From the NCBI GenBank assembly GCA_023409535.1, contig JAEYGZ010000036.1:1-64000 (forward strand): a stretch of DNA of 64,000 bases, given 5' to 3'. How positions within the stretch are numbered: the stretch's first letter is position 1; each line of letters starts with the position of its first letter. Below, in pieces: positions 15,715 through 23,468 of the stretch. The stretch comes from Bacillota bacterium (GTDB lineage: Bacteria > Bacillota > Clostridia > Lachnospirales > Lachnospiraceae). The notes under the pieces were generated by a model. It had not been told where the DNA came from. It saw nothing but the letters and a program-made list of their open reading frames with translations, and ran no database searches. The translations under genes were made by a program, and so were the position numbers.

Positions 15715-16554
15715 ATGTCATATAAAATTATTGGGGACAGCTGCGCAGATCTGCCGAAGGAGTTAAGGGAAGATCCGCATTTTGTACTTGTTCCTCTCAC
15801 TCTGATTGTGGATGGTGTTGCCATAACGGATGATGAAACATTTAATCAGGTTGACTTCTTAAATAAAGTTCAGGCAAGCCCAAATTGTCCTAAATCAGCA
15901 TGCCCTTCACCCGAGGATTATATGAAGCATTTTGACTCTGACGGTGATGTCTATGTGGTGACATTGTCATCACAATTAAGCGGTTCTTATAATAGTGCTG
16001 AATTGGCAAAGAAGTTATATTTGGAGGAGCATCCGGATAAGAAGGTAGAAATTATCGATTCACGTTCCGCTTCTATAGGACAGACACTGATTGCCCTTAA
16101 AATCAAGGAACTGGCAGAGGCTGGGCAGCATTCCTTTGAAACAATCGTAGAAAAAGCACATGCTTTCCGTGACGGATTAAAGACGAAATTCGTAATTGAA
16201 TCCTTAGACACGCTGCGCAAGAACGGCCGTCTGTCCAATTTGCAGGCAATCATCTGCAGTGCGCTTAATATTAAACCGGTTATGGGGGCAACCTCGGAAG
16301 GGACCATTTGCAAGCTGGATCAATCCAGAGGGATTATTAAGGCACTGGTTACCATGGTAAAGTTAATCGAAGAAGATGTCATCCGCCCTCAGGAGAGGAC
16401 CCTTGGCATCGCGCACTGCAACAATCTGGAGCGCGCATTGTTTGTGAAAGAGGAGATATTAAAGAGAATACCCTTTCGGGATTGCTTTATTGTCAATACG
16501 GCGGGTGTCAGCTCTCTGTATGCCAATGAGGGTGGCATTATTACGGCATACTAA
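15715..16554 (+). CDS. DegV family fatty-acid-binding protein (first copy)
   Basis: 279 residues. The N-terminus YKIIGDSCADLP is the conserved DegV opening, with SSQLSGSYNSAELA and EIIDSRSASIGQ as the fatty-acid-carboxylate-binding regions and a C-terminal GGIITAY. DegV/FakB proteins hold a fatty acid while FakA phosphorylates it in the cytoplasm; no fakA is in this window. A second, only distantly similar DegV gene lies at 22.3-23.1 kb, so the two may differ in the chain they bind. Start ATG follows AGGAGGATAAAAAG. It has its own promoter. Confidence 0.93.
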   Translation: MSYKIIGDSCADLPKELREDPHFVLVPLTLIVDGVAITDDETFNQVDFLNKVQASPNCPKSACPSPEDYMKHFDSDGDVYVVTLSSQLSGSYNSAELAKKLYLEEHPDKKVEIIDSRSASIGQTLIALKIKELAEAGQHSFETIVEKAHAFRDGLKTKFVIESLDTLRKNGRLSNLQAIICSALNIKPVMGATSEGTICKLDQSRGIIKALVTMVKLIEEDVIRPQERTLGIAHCNNLERALFVKEEILKRIPFRDCFIVNTAGVSSLYANEGGIITAY

Positions 16555-17009
16555 AAAATTCATTTGTCAGAGGATGCCCCGTATATTATACAAAAAGCAA
16601 CCGCAATTATCCTCGTCGACAATAAAGGAAAGCAGAAGGAAGGAATGCGCTCCCTTGCAAAATGATTAATGAAAATTCTTGATTGAAAATATCATCTAAA
16701 TTAACACTACCAGCTTCAATATTGATATGATACCTCTTAAGTAGACAAGAGGTATCATATCAATATTGAAGCTGGTAGTGTTTTTGCTTTCAGAAATCTC
16801 CAGATGATAAAATTATGGTATCAATGTAGCTGGTGTTTCTTATAAAGATATCAGTATAGCTGATACTTTTCTGCAAAAAAATATAATATTATTGATTACT
16901 CCCAGAAGCCGGTCTCGGTATTCTGACAGTAAATTAAAGTGGTAATTACTGAGAATGTGGTGTAAACTGGAAATAATTTGAATGGTATATGCATGGTGAG
17001 GGTAATTCA
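16555..17009. other. 455-bp gene-free stretch dominated by a perfect inverted repeat
   Basis: No gene of normal size or ribosome binding site is visible. The stretch holds the 36-bp perfect inverted repeat (listed separately) and, after it, two shorter, degraded versions of its right arm at about 16817-16840 and 16847-16870 (patterns GGTATCA...AGCTGGTGTTT and GATATCA...AGCTGATACTTT). The upstream 145 bp could encode a 31-residue peptide, but without a plausible start site. Confidence 0.6.
16703..16782. repeat. Perfect 36-bp inverted repeat with 8-base loop
   Basis: The left arm 16703-16738 and right arm 16747-16782 are exact reverse complements over all 36 bases, separated by AAGTAGAC. The arm starts AACACTACCAGC and ends ATACCTCTT. 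The right arm is followed by TTT, giving five Ts in a row. In RNA this would be an 80-base near-uninterrupted double strand, much longer than any terminator stem in this window. It may be a small non-autonomous element, a structured RNA, or an unusual terminator of the DegV transcript 150 bp upstream. Confidence 0.9.
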
Positions 17010-17510
17010 ATGATGAAGATATCTATTAGTGAAGACATTGCCGGAAAAAAGCTCAGTGAGCTGATGGACTTTATAATTCATAGTAAACAGTATGTTACAT
17101 TCAGATTCTGAAGATCACGCATATTCATATTTTGATGAAATTCTAGAGCAGGATTTAAGTATATTTAATTGCAATATGATTCTTTTGCTGAACAACCGAA
17201 TAACAAATTTAAGTCTCATTCTGATGAATTTATTAAAAAGAAGTATACCAGATTTACTCCGGTAACTAGAAATCCGGTTTTTGAAATGTGCTTTTTTCTG
17301 CTTGGACAAATCAGTTCGTCCATTATAATTAAAATGAAGGAATTATATGACGATCCATACATGATAGATGGTATCGGTTTTGAGGACATAACCTTTTATA
17401 AGAACGATATTATCATACTTGCCGTTTGTTCACATGAAAGATTTGCTTATCTGAAGCTGAATGAGAAAGATTTTGAAGCCTTTGAGGAGCTGGGAATAAC
17501 TTATGAGTAG
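17010..17510 (+). pseudogene. Frameshifted conserved hypothetical gene
   Basis: Three frames link into one protein-like product. An ATG at 17010 behind GAGGGTAATTCA gives 33 residues (MMKISISEDIAGKK...YVTFRF) ending in TGA 17109. The +1 frame then reads SEDHAYSYFDEILEQDLSIF up to about 17168. The original frame then resumes (LQYDSFAEQP...) and runs to TAG at 17508-17510 with EMCFFLLGQ and EDITFYKNDIIILAVCSHE. Two compensating indels in an original gene of about 165 residues explain this. The piece from 17169 could still be made as a 113-residue protein from TTG, but lacks a ribosome binding site. Family not named. Confidence 0.55.
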
Positions 17511-17589
17511 TATGCCGCTAGGACGGAATAAGTTTTGGTGTTTGCCTGGTCAAGGAAAAAAATGAATGATACAAGATGGGATATTTGCT

Positions 17590-18102
17590 ATGAAGAAAAG
17601 ACTTAAATTAATTATTGTTGTAGTCGTGAGTGCGTTTTTTGTATACCTGCTCTACAGTTCTGGTATTTTAGGAATTCCGGCATCAAAATTAGAACAGGAT
17701 GCCAGAAGCAGTCAGCATATTGATGAATCCTGGTCAGTTAAAAAAGAAGTCAGTAATAAAATAGGCGCAATGATTTTTTACGATGAACAGTCGGATGAAT
17801 CGGTATTTTCAATTTACCTGAACAGGAACGGATTTTCCTTTGGCTACTTCTTTTATGCAGGTGGTTCTGTCGGAGCTATAGCGGATGGAATAGCTGAATT
17901 TACCTATTCAGACTACGGTTCTGCACTTCTGTCTATGAACCATGATAAGGTGGAAAAAATAGTTTTTGGCAACCAAAATCTTTCTCCAATATCAATGGAC
18001 CCAATGGAACCCTTTGCGATCATTCTTCCAGATAATTGTGAAAGTTTTAGCCTTTATGATGTTAATGGGAAAAGTATACCGATAACAGTATATGTGAATT
18101 AA
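17590..18102 (+). CDS. Membrane-anchored hypothetical protein
   Basis: 170 residues from the ATG at 17590 (MKKRLKLIIVVVVSAFFVYLLYSSG). The N-terminus is a basic start plus a single hydrophobic helix (about 6-25) without a signal-peptidase or lipobox site, so it is probably a membrane anchor with the rest outside. The body is mostly beta strand: MIFYDEQSDESVFSIYLNR, FSFGYFFYAGGS, FAIILPDNCESFSLYDVNG. I remember similar unnamed proteins in Bacillales and Clostridia beginning with ASKLEQDARSSQ after the anchor. Function unknown. The ribosome binding site is weak. Confidence 0.6.
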   Translation: MKKRLKLIIVVVVSAFFVYLLYSSGILGIPASKLEQDARSSQHIDESWSVKKEVSNKIGAMIFYDEQSDESVFSIYLNRNGFSFGYFFYAGGSVGAIADGIAEFTYSDYGSALLSMNHDKVEKIVFGNQNLSPISMDPMEPFAIILPDNCESFSLYDVNGKSIPITVYVN

Positions 18103-18322
18103 TATTTCTGAATTTAAAATTTCGGAGAGTTAATTATAAATCAATATTCACTACAACATTGGGTGAAATTAATTGTCATAAGAAACCATAAAATTAAGAA
18201 TGCAGAAAAATCCAAACGGGGTTCAGGTCTAATTCGCCCTGCCATGTGTGGCATACATATGGATTAATGCTACTTAGAGATTTGCTTATTCTTGAAAAGA
18301 TTGAAAAAACAAAAATAAATAG

Positions 18323-18351
18323 TTGACTTTTCAGTACTTTTATTAGATAAT
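18323..18351 (+). promoter_or_regulatory. Promoter of tRNA-Pro
   Basis: TTGACT at 18323-18328, 17 bp, GATAAT at 18346-18351, placed 46 bp before the tRNA. The rest of the gap 18103-18396 shows no gene. Confidence 0.6.
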
Positions 18352-18396
18352 AACTAATGCGGTGCTGACGACTGGAAGCATTGCAAAATAAGAAAT

Positions 18397-18470
18397 CGAG
18401 GCGTGGCTCAGTTTGGTAGAGCGCTGCGTTCGGGACGCAGAGGCCGTGGGTTCGAATCCCGTCGCCTCGA
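18397..18470 (+). tRNA. tRNA-Pro (anticodon CGG)
   Basis: 74 bases fold as a standard cloverleaf. The acceptor stem is CGAGGCG with CGCCTCG. The D arm is GCTC...GAGC. The anticodon stem is CTGCG/CGCAG around loop TTCGGGA, giving anticodon CGG (proline, codon CCG). The T loop is TTCGAAT with two G-T pairs in its stem. CCA is not encoded; the discriminator is A. Confidence 0.93.
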
Positions 18471-18478
18471 CGATGGAG

Positions 18479-18507
18479 ACCTATCAGTGAATACTGGTAG
18501 GTTTTTT
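18479..18507 (+). terminator. tRNA-Pro terminator
   Basis: A 9-bp stem (CCTATCAGT with ACTGGTAGG, loop GAAT) is followed by six Ts, just 9 bp after the tRNA. Confidence 0.85.
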
Positions 18508-18559
18508 GCATACTTGTATTTATAATTGTTACAGATAGATAAAAATAGGAGGAAATCGG

Positions 18560-19054
18560 ATGGAGCTGGCAATAAGAGGAATGAAAGAGGAAGACTGGGA
18601 GGCAGTCGCTGCTATCTATAAAGAAGGAATTGATTCGGGGATTGCTACTTTTCAGACAGAGGTTCCGGAATATGAAGAGTGGGACAAGTCCCATATTGCG
18701 GCTTGCCGCCTGGTAGCAATAGAAAATAGCAGTGTAGTCGGATGGGCTGCACTCAGTAAGGTCAGCGGCCGGTGTGTTTACTCCGGAGTGGCAGAAATCA
18801 GTATTTATATTAAAGAAAACGCCAGGGGCAAGGGTATTGGTGAAAAATTGCTTAAGGAGTTGATTCTGGAATCAGAAAAAGAGGGTTACTGGACACTGCA
18901 GTCAGGAATTATTGAGATTAATTATGCCAGTATTGCTTTGCATAAGAAGGTAGGTTTTCGTATGGTAGGATACCGTGAAAAGATTGCACAGGACCGGAAT
19001 GGAGTATGGCAGAACACGGTACTGATGGAAAGACGGAGTTCTGTTAACCGATAA
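18560..19054 (+). CDS. GNAT acetyltransferase, phosphinothricin acetyltransferase-like
   Basis: 164 residues: the N-terminus IRGMKEEDWEAVAAIYKEGIDSGIATFQTEVP, then VAEISIYIKENARGKGIGEKLLKELI (acetyl-CoA loop RGKGIG), QSGIIEINYASIALHKKVGFRMVGYREKI and GVWQNTVLMER. This is the MddA/Pat subgroup pattern, including the late W-x-x-T-V/D-x-x-LMER. Known members acetylate methionine sulfone, methionine sulfoximine or phosphinothricin, detoxifying glutamine analogues. The exact substrate is inference. It follows the tRNA-Pro terminator and has its own AGGAGGAAATCGG site. Confidence 0.85.
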   Translation: MELAIRGMKEEDWEAVAAIYKEGIDSGIATFQTEVPEYEEWDKSHIAACRLVAIENSSVVGWAALSKVSGRCVYSGVAEISIYIKENARGKGIGEKLLKELILESEKEGYWTLQSGIIEINYASIALHKKVGFRMVGYREKIAQDRNGVWQNTVLMERRSSVNR

Positions 19055-19077
19055 ACAATAGTGTTCCGAAAAAAATA

Positions 19078-19126
19078 AAGAGATATCCCGGCAATGTTTT
19101 TCAAACAGCATTTTGGGATATCTCTT
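19078..19126. terminator. Bidirectional terminator between convergent genes
   Basis: AAGAGATATCCC (from 19079) and GGGATATCTCTT (to 19126) pair over 12 bp around a loop of about 24 bases that can itself fold. It lies between the GNAT gene and the convergent dehydrogenase gene, 9 bp before the latter's stop. Confidence 0.75.
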
Positions 19127-19134
19127 ATTCATGT

Positions 19135-20199
19135 TCATTTTAAAATTCTATTCAATATTTCGTTTTCTCTCAGCAGCTTTTTCGCCAATTGTCTGTTTTC
19201 CTCTAAATGAATAAAGGTATGCCGGTTTGGCTTAATGGAAGGAGCCAGGTCAATGGCTTCTTCAAAGTCGGCAGCCTGCATTTCAAGTGTTTTAACGTAA
19301 TCAAAGAAACCTGTTTCTCCCAGAAATTTTTCTATTCGCTCATGCCGGTGCCGTTGAACCAGGCTCATCAGATAAGTGGCTATGCCCACTTGAATTCCGT
19401 GGAGCTGGGGTTGTTCCAGTATCTTGTCCAAGGCATGGGAGATGAGATGCTCGCTGCCGCTTGCGGGTGCACTGCTCCCCGCAATTTCCATGGCGATTCC
19501 GCTCATGGTAAGGGAATCAACCATTTCTTTAAGGAAATATCTTTCGGTAATATTGGTATAAGGCATGCGCACAATGCTATTGACCGATTTTCTGGCAAGC
19601 ATGGCGGCAAAATCGTCCACCTTTGCATTATGGCTCTGCTCTTCAAAATACCAATCGTAAATCGCGGTTATTTTTGATGCTATATCACCTAAGCCTGAAT
19701 AAATAAATTTTGAGGGAGCATTTTTTATTACATCAAGATCGACAATTATGCCAAAAGGCATGGCAGCTTGGACAGAGGTCCTTTTCCCATTGATGATCAG
19801 CGAGCACCCCGAACTTGAGAAGCCGTCGTTTGAAGTGGAGGTAGGAATACTGATGAAGGGCAGATTATTTAAAAACGCGATATATTTAGAAGCATCCAGC
19901 GCTTTTCCGCCGCCGACACCGATCGCGGCATCCGTGTTTTTGGGAAGGGTGAAGGCGATGGGCATCAGGTTCTCCAGCCTGATGTCATCATAATCATAAG
20001 TATCCAATAATTTCAAGGAGGACATCTTTGTAATAGAATCAAGAATCTTATTACCGAAAAGGTCTCTAATCCCTTCTCCAAAAAATATTACGACCTGTGA
20101 CAGCCCAGCCCGTTCTATATAGGATCCAACGTGGGACAGTCTGTCGCTGTCAACCTCCATAATGGTTGGAATTTCAATTCTGTGTATGGCTGTCTTCAT
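19135..20199 (-). CDS. egsA: sn-Glycerol-1-phosphate dehydrogenase (AraM/EgsA family)
   Basis: 354 residues. Motifs of the iron-alcohol-dehydrogenase fold, G1P dehydrogenase branch: IGVGGGKALDASKY (NAD-binding, about 93-106), FISIPTSTSNDGFSSSG, SGLGDIASKITAIYDW with a metal-ligand Asp, SGSEHLISHALD and QLHGIQVGIATYL with the metal-binding His residues. The family reduces dihydroxyacetone phosphate to sn-glycerol-1-phosphate with NAD(P)H. That is the archaeal lipid stereoisomer, made in Bacillus for heptaprenylglyceryl phosphate. The partner prenyl transferase (PcrB) is not in the window. The start follows CGGAGGATATC on the minus strand. Confidence 0.88.
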   Translation of the reverse strand: MKTAIHRIEIPTIMEVDSDRLSHVGSYIERAGLSQVVIFFGEGIRDLFGNKILDSITKMSSLKLLDTYDYDDIRLENLMPIAFTLPKNTDAAIGVGGGKALDASKYIAFLNNLPFISIPTSTSNDGFSSSGCSLIINGKRTSVQAAMPFGIIVDLDVIKNAPSKFIYSGLGDIASKITAIYDWYFEEQSHNAKVDDFAAMLARKSVNSIVRMPYTNITERYFLKEMVDSLTMSGIAMEIAGSSAPASGSEHLISHALDKILEQPQLHGIQVGIATYLMSLVQRHRHERIEKFLGETGFFDYVKTLEMQAADFEEAIDLAPSIKPNRHTFIHLEENRQLAKKLLRENEILNRILK

Positions 20200-20328
20200 A
20201 TGATATCCTCCGTTATACTTAATATATAATTTGATTATATTTACAGGGCAACAATTTTTGATTCAAAATATATTATACCATAGTATCTTAACATATCGAA
20301 TGTCACAATATGCATTAAGGTATTAAAA

Positions 20329-20350
20329 AAGCACCCAAACAGAGTGCTTG
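20329..20350 (-). terminator. tRNA-Thr terminator
   Basis: On the minus strand, AAGCAC and GTGCTT arms around a short loop are followed by a run of Ts, 50 bp downstream of the tRNA-Thr gene. Confidence 0.7.
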
Positions 20351-20399
20351 TCATATCTTGAAATCACTATAAGCCTAAATATACTGCGGTTTTCTAAAC

Positions 20400-20472
<73 letters not shown>

Positions 20473-20520
20473 ATAGCTTTCATTCCAAATTTTCCGGCCT
20501 GCTTGACCGGCTACTCAACT

Positions 20521-20549
20521 ATTCTATTATAAACAGGATTAAAATTCAA
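20521..20549 (-). promoter_or_regulatory. Promoter of tRNA-Thr
   Basis: On the minus strand TTGAAT (20549-20544), 17 bp, TAGAAT (20526-20521), about 50 bp before the tRNA. Confidence 0.55.
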
Positions 20550-20633
20550 GGATTTTTTTGATGGAATTGATATTTTAATTGCAGATAATACATTACAAAA
20601 ATGAGATAGACATAATGGGAGGAGTATAATATT

Positions 20634-20669
20634 ATGGAGTTGCTGGTATTTCATTCCAACAAATTATAA
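20634..20669 (+). other. Possible 11-residue leader peptide frame
   Basis: A strong GGGAGGAG site (20617-20624) precedes an ATG at 20634 encoding MELLVFHSNKL and a stop. It lies 46 bp ahead of the large membrane protein gene, which has its own site ATGAGGAGAT. It could be a short upstream frame affecting that gene, or chance. Confidence 0.3.
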
Positions 20670-20715
20670 CATATGTAAAATTAGTAGCTCAAGAAGACAA
20701 ATGAGGAGATAATTT

Positions 20716-22221
20716 ATGAATTCAGAGAACTTTATCGGAGCCAAACTTAAGAAAAACAGCTTCCTGCTGGCATCATCGCTTATAGCCGTTCCCGCATTCA
20801 TCGTATTTATTCTTTTAGGTGTCATTCCTTTAATTTTTTCAATTGATGTTTCAGTGAAGGATTACAATATCTTAAAAGGAATTTCGGAAAGCCGGAGAGT
20901 GGGAGTTTTGAACTTTAAGGAGTTTCTTTATGGAGCTTCGGGCCTTAAAATAATACAGGAAACCTTATTTGTGAATAGCTTGTCAATTTTGCTGGGAGGG
21001 GTTTATGTATTTCTGCTTACGTTAGGGATCGGCAGTATCAGAAGCAAATGGGCCAAGACTGCCATTACCAGTCTGGTTCTTTTACCGGCACTTATTCCTG
21101 TATCAATTATCAATCATTTTTTACAGCCTTCTACCGATTGGCTAAGGGTTGTATTATATGAAACTTTCTGTATTGCACCCTACGCTGTACTGGCTGGAAT
21201 GTATGTCTGTTTTCATAAATTTGAATTAAAAAAGGTATTATTTATCACCTTTGGTTATGCAGCCGTAAGATTTATGCTTCTATTTACTTCTGATTTGGAT
21301 TTTATTTTCTCATCAAATTATCCTCTGGGCAAGGATAAGCTGGATGTGCTGGATGCTTATATTATACGGACTGGGATTATAAATATGAATCTCTCTATTG
21401 CCGGCGCAGCTTATATTGTAAAGATACTGCTTCAGACAATTCCTGCGGTAATTGGAGCGATCGTAATTTTTGTTATCTCCGGAAGAATTAAAAATAAGAA
21501 TAAACAAAAGGATGGAAAAGAAGGCATAATAATAGCCAAGGTTGGTTCGCTGCTGTCTTTGATGCCTGCGGCTATATTTATTCTGGTGGTTATTTCATCC
21601 GTATCCGGCTTGAACATTTTTACATATCCTGCCGTACCGCATAGCTTAATTAACAGCTTTTTCTTATCAATAACAAGCGCGCTGCTGTTCACGCTGCTTT
21701 CTGTTTCGCTGGCATATGGCATGGTTGCAGGTAACAAAATCACAATAATAATAAGCGTGCTTTTCCTGCTCTTTGGCGGAAATAGTATCGGACAATATTT
21801 TCATTTGATATCGTCAGGCATGGCTGACACCCTTTTCCCGGTTATTCTTACGAATTGCATGTATGCAGGCATTGGAGCCTATTTTATCTATTTTGCGGCA
21901 GGTGGGATACAGAAGATCTCATTCGGACAGTTTTTTATGAAAGCATTGCCTGTATTACTGACAATGCTTGGATTAGGCTTCGCCAGGTTCTATGGCGGCA
22001 TATTGCAGCCAATGATTTATCTGGCGGGCAGAAGGAACTATCCGGTATCATTATTATTAAGAGAGTCGCTGAGCACTGCTGATCAAGGTCAGGTTTCTAC
22101 GATTGGATTACTTCTGATTCCGGTGATCATAGGTATCATTAGCGTTTGGATTGGTTTCATCATAAATATGATAATCAATAACAAAACAGGTAAAATAATA
22201 GAACCTCCGGTTTATCAATAA
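20716..22221 (+). CDS. Large membrane protein resembling two fused sugar-ABC permeases
   Basis: 501 residues with about 12 hydrophobic helices. The first half resembles MalF/LplB-type permeases (VPAFIVFILLGVIPLIFSIDVSVKDYNI, then VNSLSILLGGVYVFLLTLGI). A basic linker (about 255-272) follows, and the second half resembles MalG-type permeases (PHSLINSFFLSITSALLFTLLSVSLAYGM). The ATPase-contacting EAA...G...LP loops are not recognisable in either half, and there is no ATPase or binding protein next to it. It may be a diverged stand-alone transporter or a permease-derived scaffold. The stop lies inside the terminator hairpin. Confidence 0.6.
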   Translation: MNSENFIGAKLKKNSFLLASSLIAVPAFIVFILLGVIPLIFSIDVSVKDYNILKGISESRRVGVLNFKEFLYGASGLKIIQETLFVNSLSILLGGVYVFLLTLGIGSIRSKWAKTAITSLVLLPALIPVSIINHFLQPSTDWLRVVLYETFCIAPYAVLAGMYVCFHKFELKKVLFITFGYAAVRFMLLFTSDLDFIFSSNYPLGKDKLDVLDAYIIRTGIINMNLSIAGAAYIVKILLQTIPAVIGAIVIFVISGRIKNKNKQKDGKEGIIIAKVGSLLSLMPAAIFILVVISSVSGLNIFTYPAVPHSLINSFFLSITSALLFTLLSVSLAYGMVAGNKITIIISVLFLLFGGNSIGQYFHLISSGMADTLFPVILTNCMYAGIGAYFIYFAAGGIQKISFGQFFMKALPVLLTMLGLGFARFYGGILQPMIYLAGRRNYPVSLLLRESLSTADQGQVSTIGLLLIPVIIGIISVWIGFIINMIINNKTGKIIEPPVYQ

Positions 22222-22240
22222 GCCGGAGGTTCTACCTTTT
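22202..22240 (+). terminator. Terminator overlapping the end of the permease-like gene
   Basis: AACCTCCGG and CCGGAGGTT pair over 9 bp, extendable by three A-T/G-T pairs toward the loop, followed by CTACCTTTTT. The stop codon TAA (22219-22221) lies in the hairpin. The neighbouring DegV gene on the minus strand ends at 22260. Confidence 0.75.
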
Positions 22241-22259
22241 TCAATATTATGTTTTAAGT

Positions 22260-23129
22260 CTATCTAACCTCAGCCATATAACATAATCCTATGGCTCCCG
22301 GTCCTGAATGCGCACCGATGCTGGGGCTGATGGTATTGATGATAATTGACCTGGCGGGCAGCTTCTCGTGAATTAAATCTGCCAGGTACTGAGCATCCTC
22401 CAGGGCATCTCCGTGAACGATGCAGATGGGTTCGTCACTGTCTTTATATCTCCCCATATTATTTAACATATCATTGCAGATGGATACCAGGGATTTTTTT
22501 CTTCCGCGTTCCTTGGACAGGGCAACTAACTGGCCCTCGGGATTAAGATAGAGAATAGGCTTAATATTTATCATGGAGCCGATCACAGCGGTTGTCTTTG
22601 ATATTCTGCCGCCTCGATGCAGATGGTTAAGATCATCCACGATAAAGCGCACACAATATTCCTGCTTATGCTCTTCCAGCCAGGCAGCAGCTTCATCGAC
22701 AGTTTTTCCTTCTTCCCTCAGCTGCACGGCCTTCATAACAAACATGCCTTCACCCAAAGAGGCATTGAGCGTGTCGATTACTATAATCTTTGCACCCGGA
22801 TTCTCCTCGCAGATTTCATTGGCACCGGTGACAACATTGCTGCAGCCGCCGCTTAAAGCAGAGGAAAAACTGATATGTAATATATCGAGACCTTGATCTA
22901 CATAACCTTGAAATGTTCTGCGGATGACCTCCGGATTACTTGCCATGGTAGTAGGCATCTGGCCGCCCCGCATCTTATCATAGAATTCCTTTGGAGTCAG
23001 ATTGATCTCGTCCCCGTAGGTAACACCTTCCAGATCGTAGTAGTGAGGTATGATACCGATTTGCTTTTCTTTTATATATGCTTCCAGTAAATCAGAATTA
23101 GAGTCGGCGGTAATAACAAAACCTTTCAT
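22260..23129 (-). CDS. DegV family fatty-acid-binding protein (second copy)
   Basis: 289 residues. Of the two nearby ATGs, the second (23129, MKGFVITADSNSDL) is 8 bases from AAGGAGGG, the first only 2. DegV signatures: TADSNSDL at the N-terminus, SNPEVIRRTFQ, ISFSSALSGGCSNVV (fatty-acid pocket), VIDTLNASLGEGM and a C-terminal SIGAHSGPGAIGLCY. As a FakB-like protein it would present a fatty acid to a FakA kinase. It is clearly different from the copy at 15.7 kb (little identity outside motifs), so they are paralogues rather than a recent duplication. Confidence 0.92.
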   Translation of the reverse strand: MKGFVITADSNSDLLEAYIKEKQIGIIPHYYDLEGVTYGDEINLTPKEFYDKMRGGQMPTTMASNPEVIRRTFQGYVDQGLDILHISFSSALSGGCSNVVTGANEICEENPGAKIIVIDTLNASLGEGMFVMKAVQLREEGKTVDEAAAWLEEHKQEYCVRFIVDDLNHLHRGGRISKTTAVIGSMINIKPILYLNPEGQLVALSKERGRKKSLVSICNDMLNNMGRYKDSDEPICIVHGDALEDAQYLADLIHEKLPARSIIINTISPSIGAHSGPGAIGLCYMAEVR

Positions 23130-23468
23130 TAACATATCCCTCCTTGTAGGTATTATGTACTTATTTTACCTGACCTCGTCTCTTTTCGCAACCTTAATTT
23201 AGATTTTATTTATTACGTGTTTATAAATATTTTATATTTTAACAGAGGATAACCGGGAGATTTCCCGGGATCATAAAAAGCTTTTTTCAAATGGAATAAA
23301 ATGCTGCTAAATTTGCTATTAAATAGGTAAAAATAATACCTATTTTAGGCAGTTTATAATATTGACAATCACGGTTAATATTGGTATATTCTTAGAATTA
23401 ATAGACAATGGGGTCGAGTTAGATATATAGTTAGCAAATGAGGTAGAAACAGTACGATAGGGGGAATT
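23130..23468. other. Intergenic region with promoter and inverted repeat before the chemotaxis gene
   Basis: 339 bp between divergent genes. It holds a small hairpin CCGGGA-GATT-TCCCGG (about 23252-23268), an 8-bp inverted repeat AAATAGGT (23321-23328) and ACCTATTT (23338-23345), and a promoter right after it. No coding sequence is visible. Confidence 0.5.
23362..23390 (+). promoter_or_regulatory. Sigma-A promoter of the chemotaxis receptor gene
   Basis: TTGACA at 23362-23367, 17 bp, TATATT at 23385-23390. An inverted repeat ends 16 bp upstream of the -35 box. No flagellar sigma-D pattern was seen. Confidence 0.65.

Noticed and set aside
16561..16680. 31-codon frame starting at an ATG near 16574
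   Set aside because: Its only purine-rich stretch overlaps the start codon, and the product shows no protein-like pattern.
18194..18694. Minus-strand open frame across tRNA-Pro
   Set aside because: It includes the tRNA gene and part of the GNAT gene read backwards. The RHRGDGIRTHG text is the usual false translation of a tRNA.
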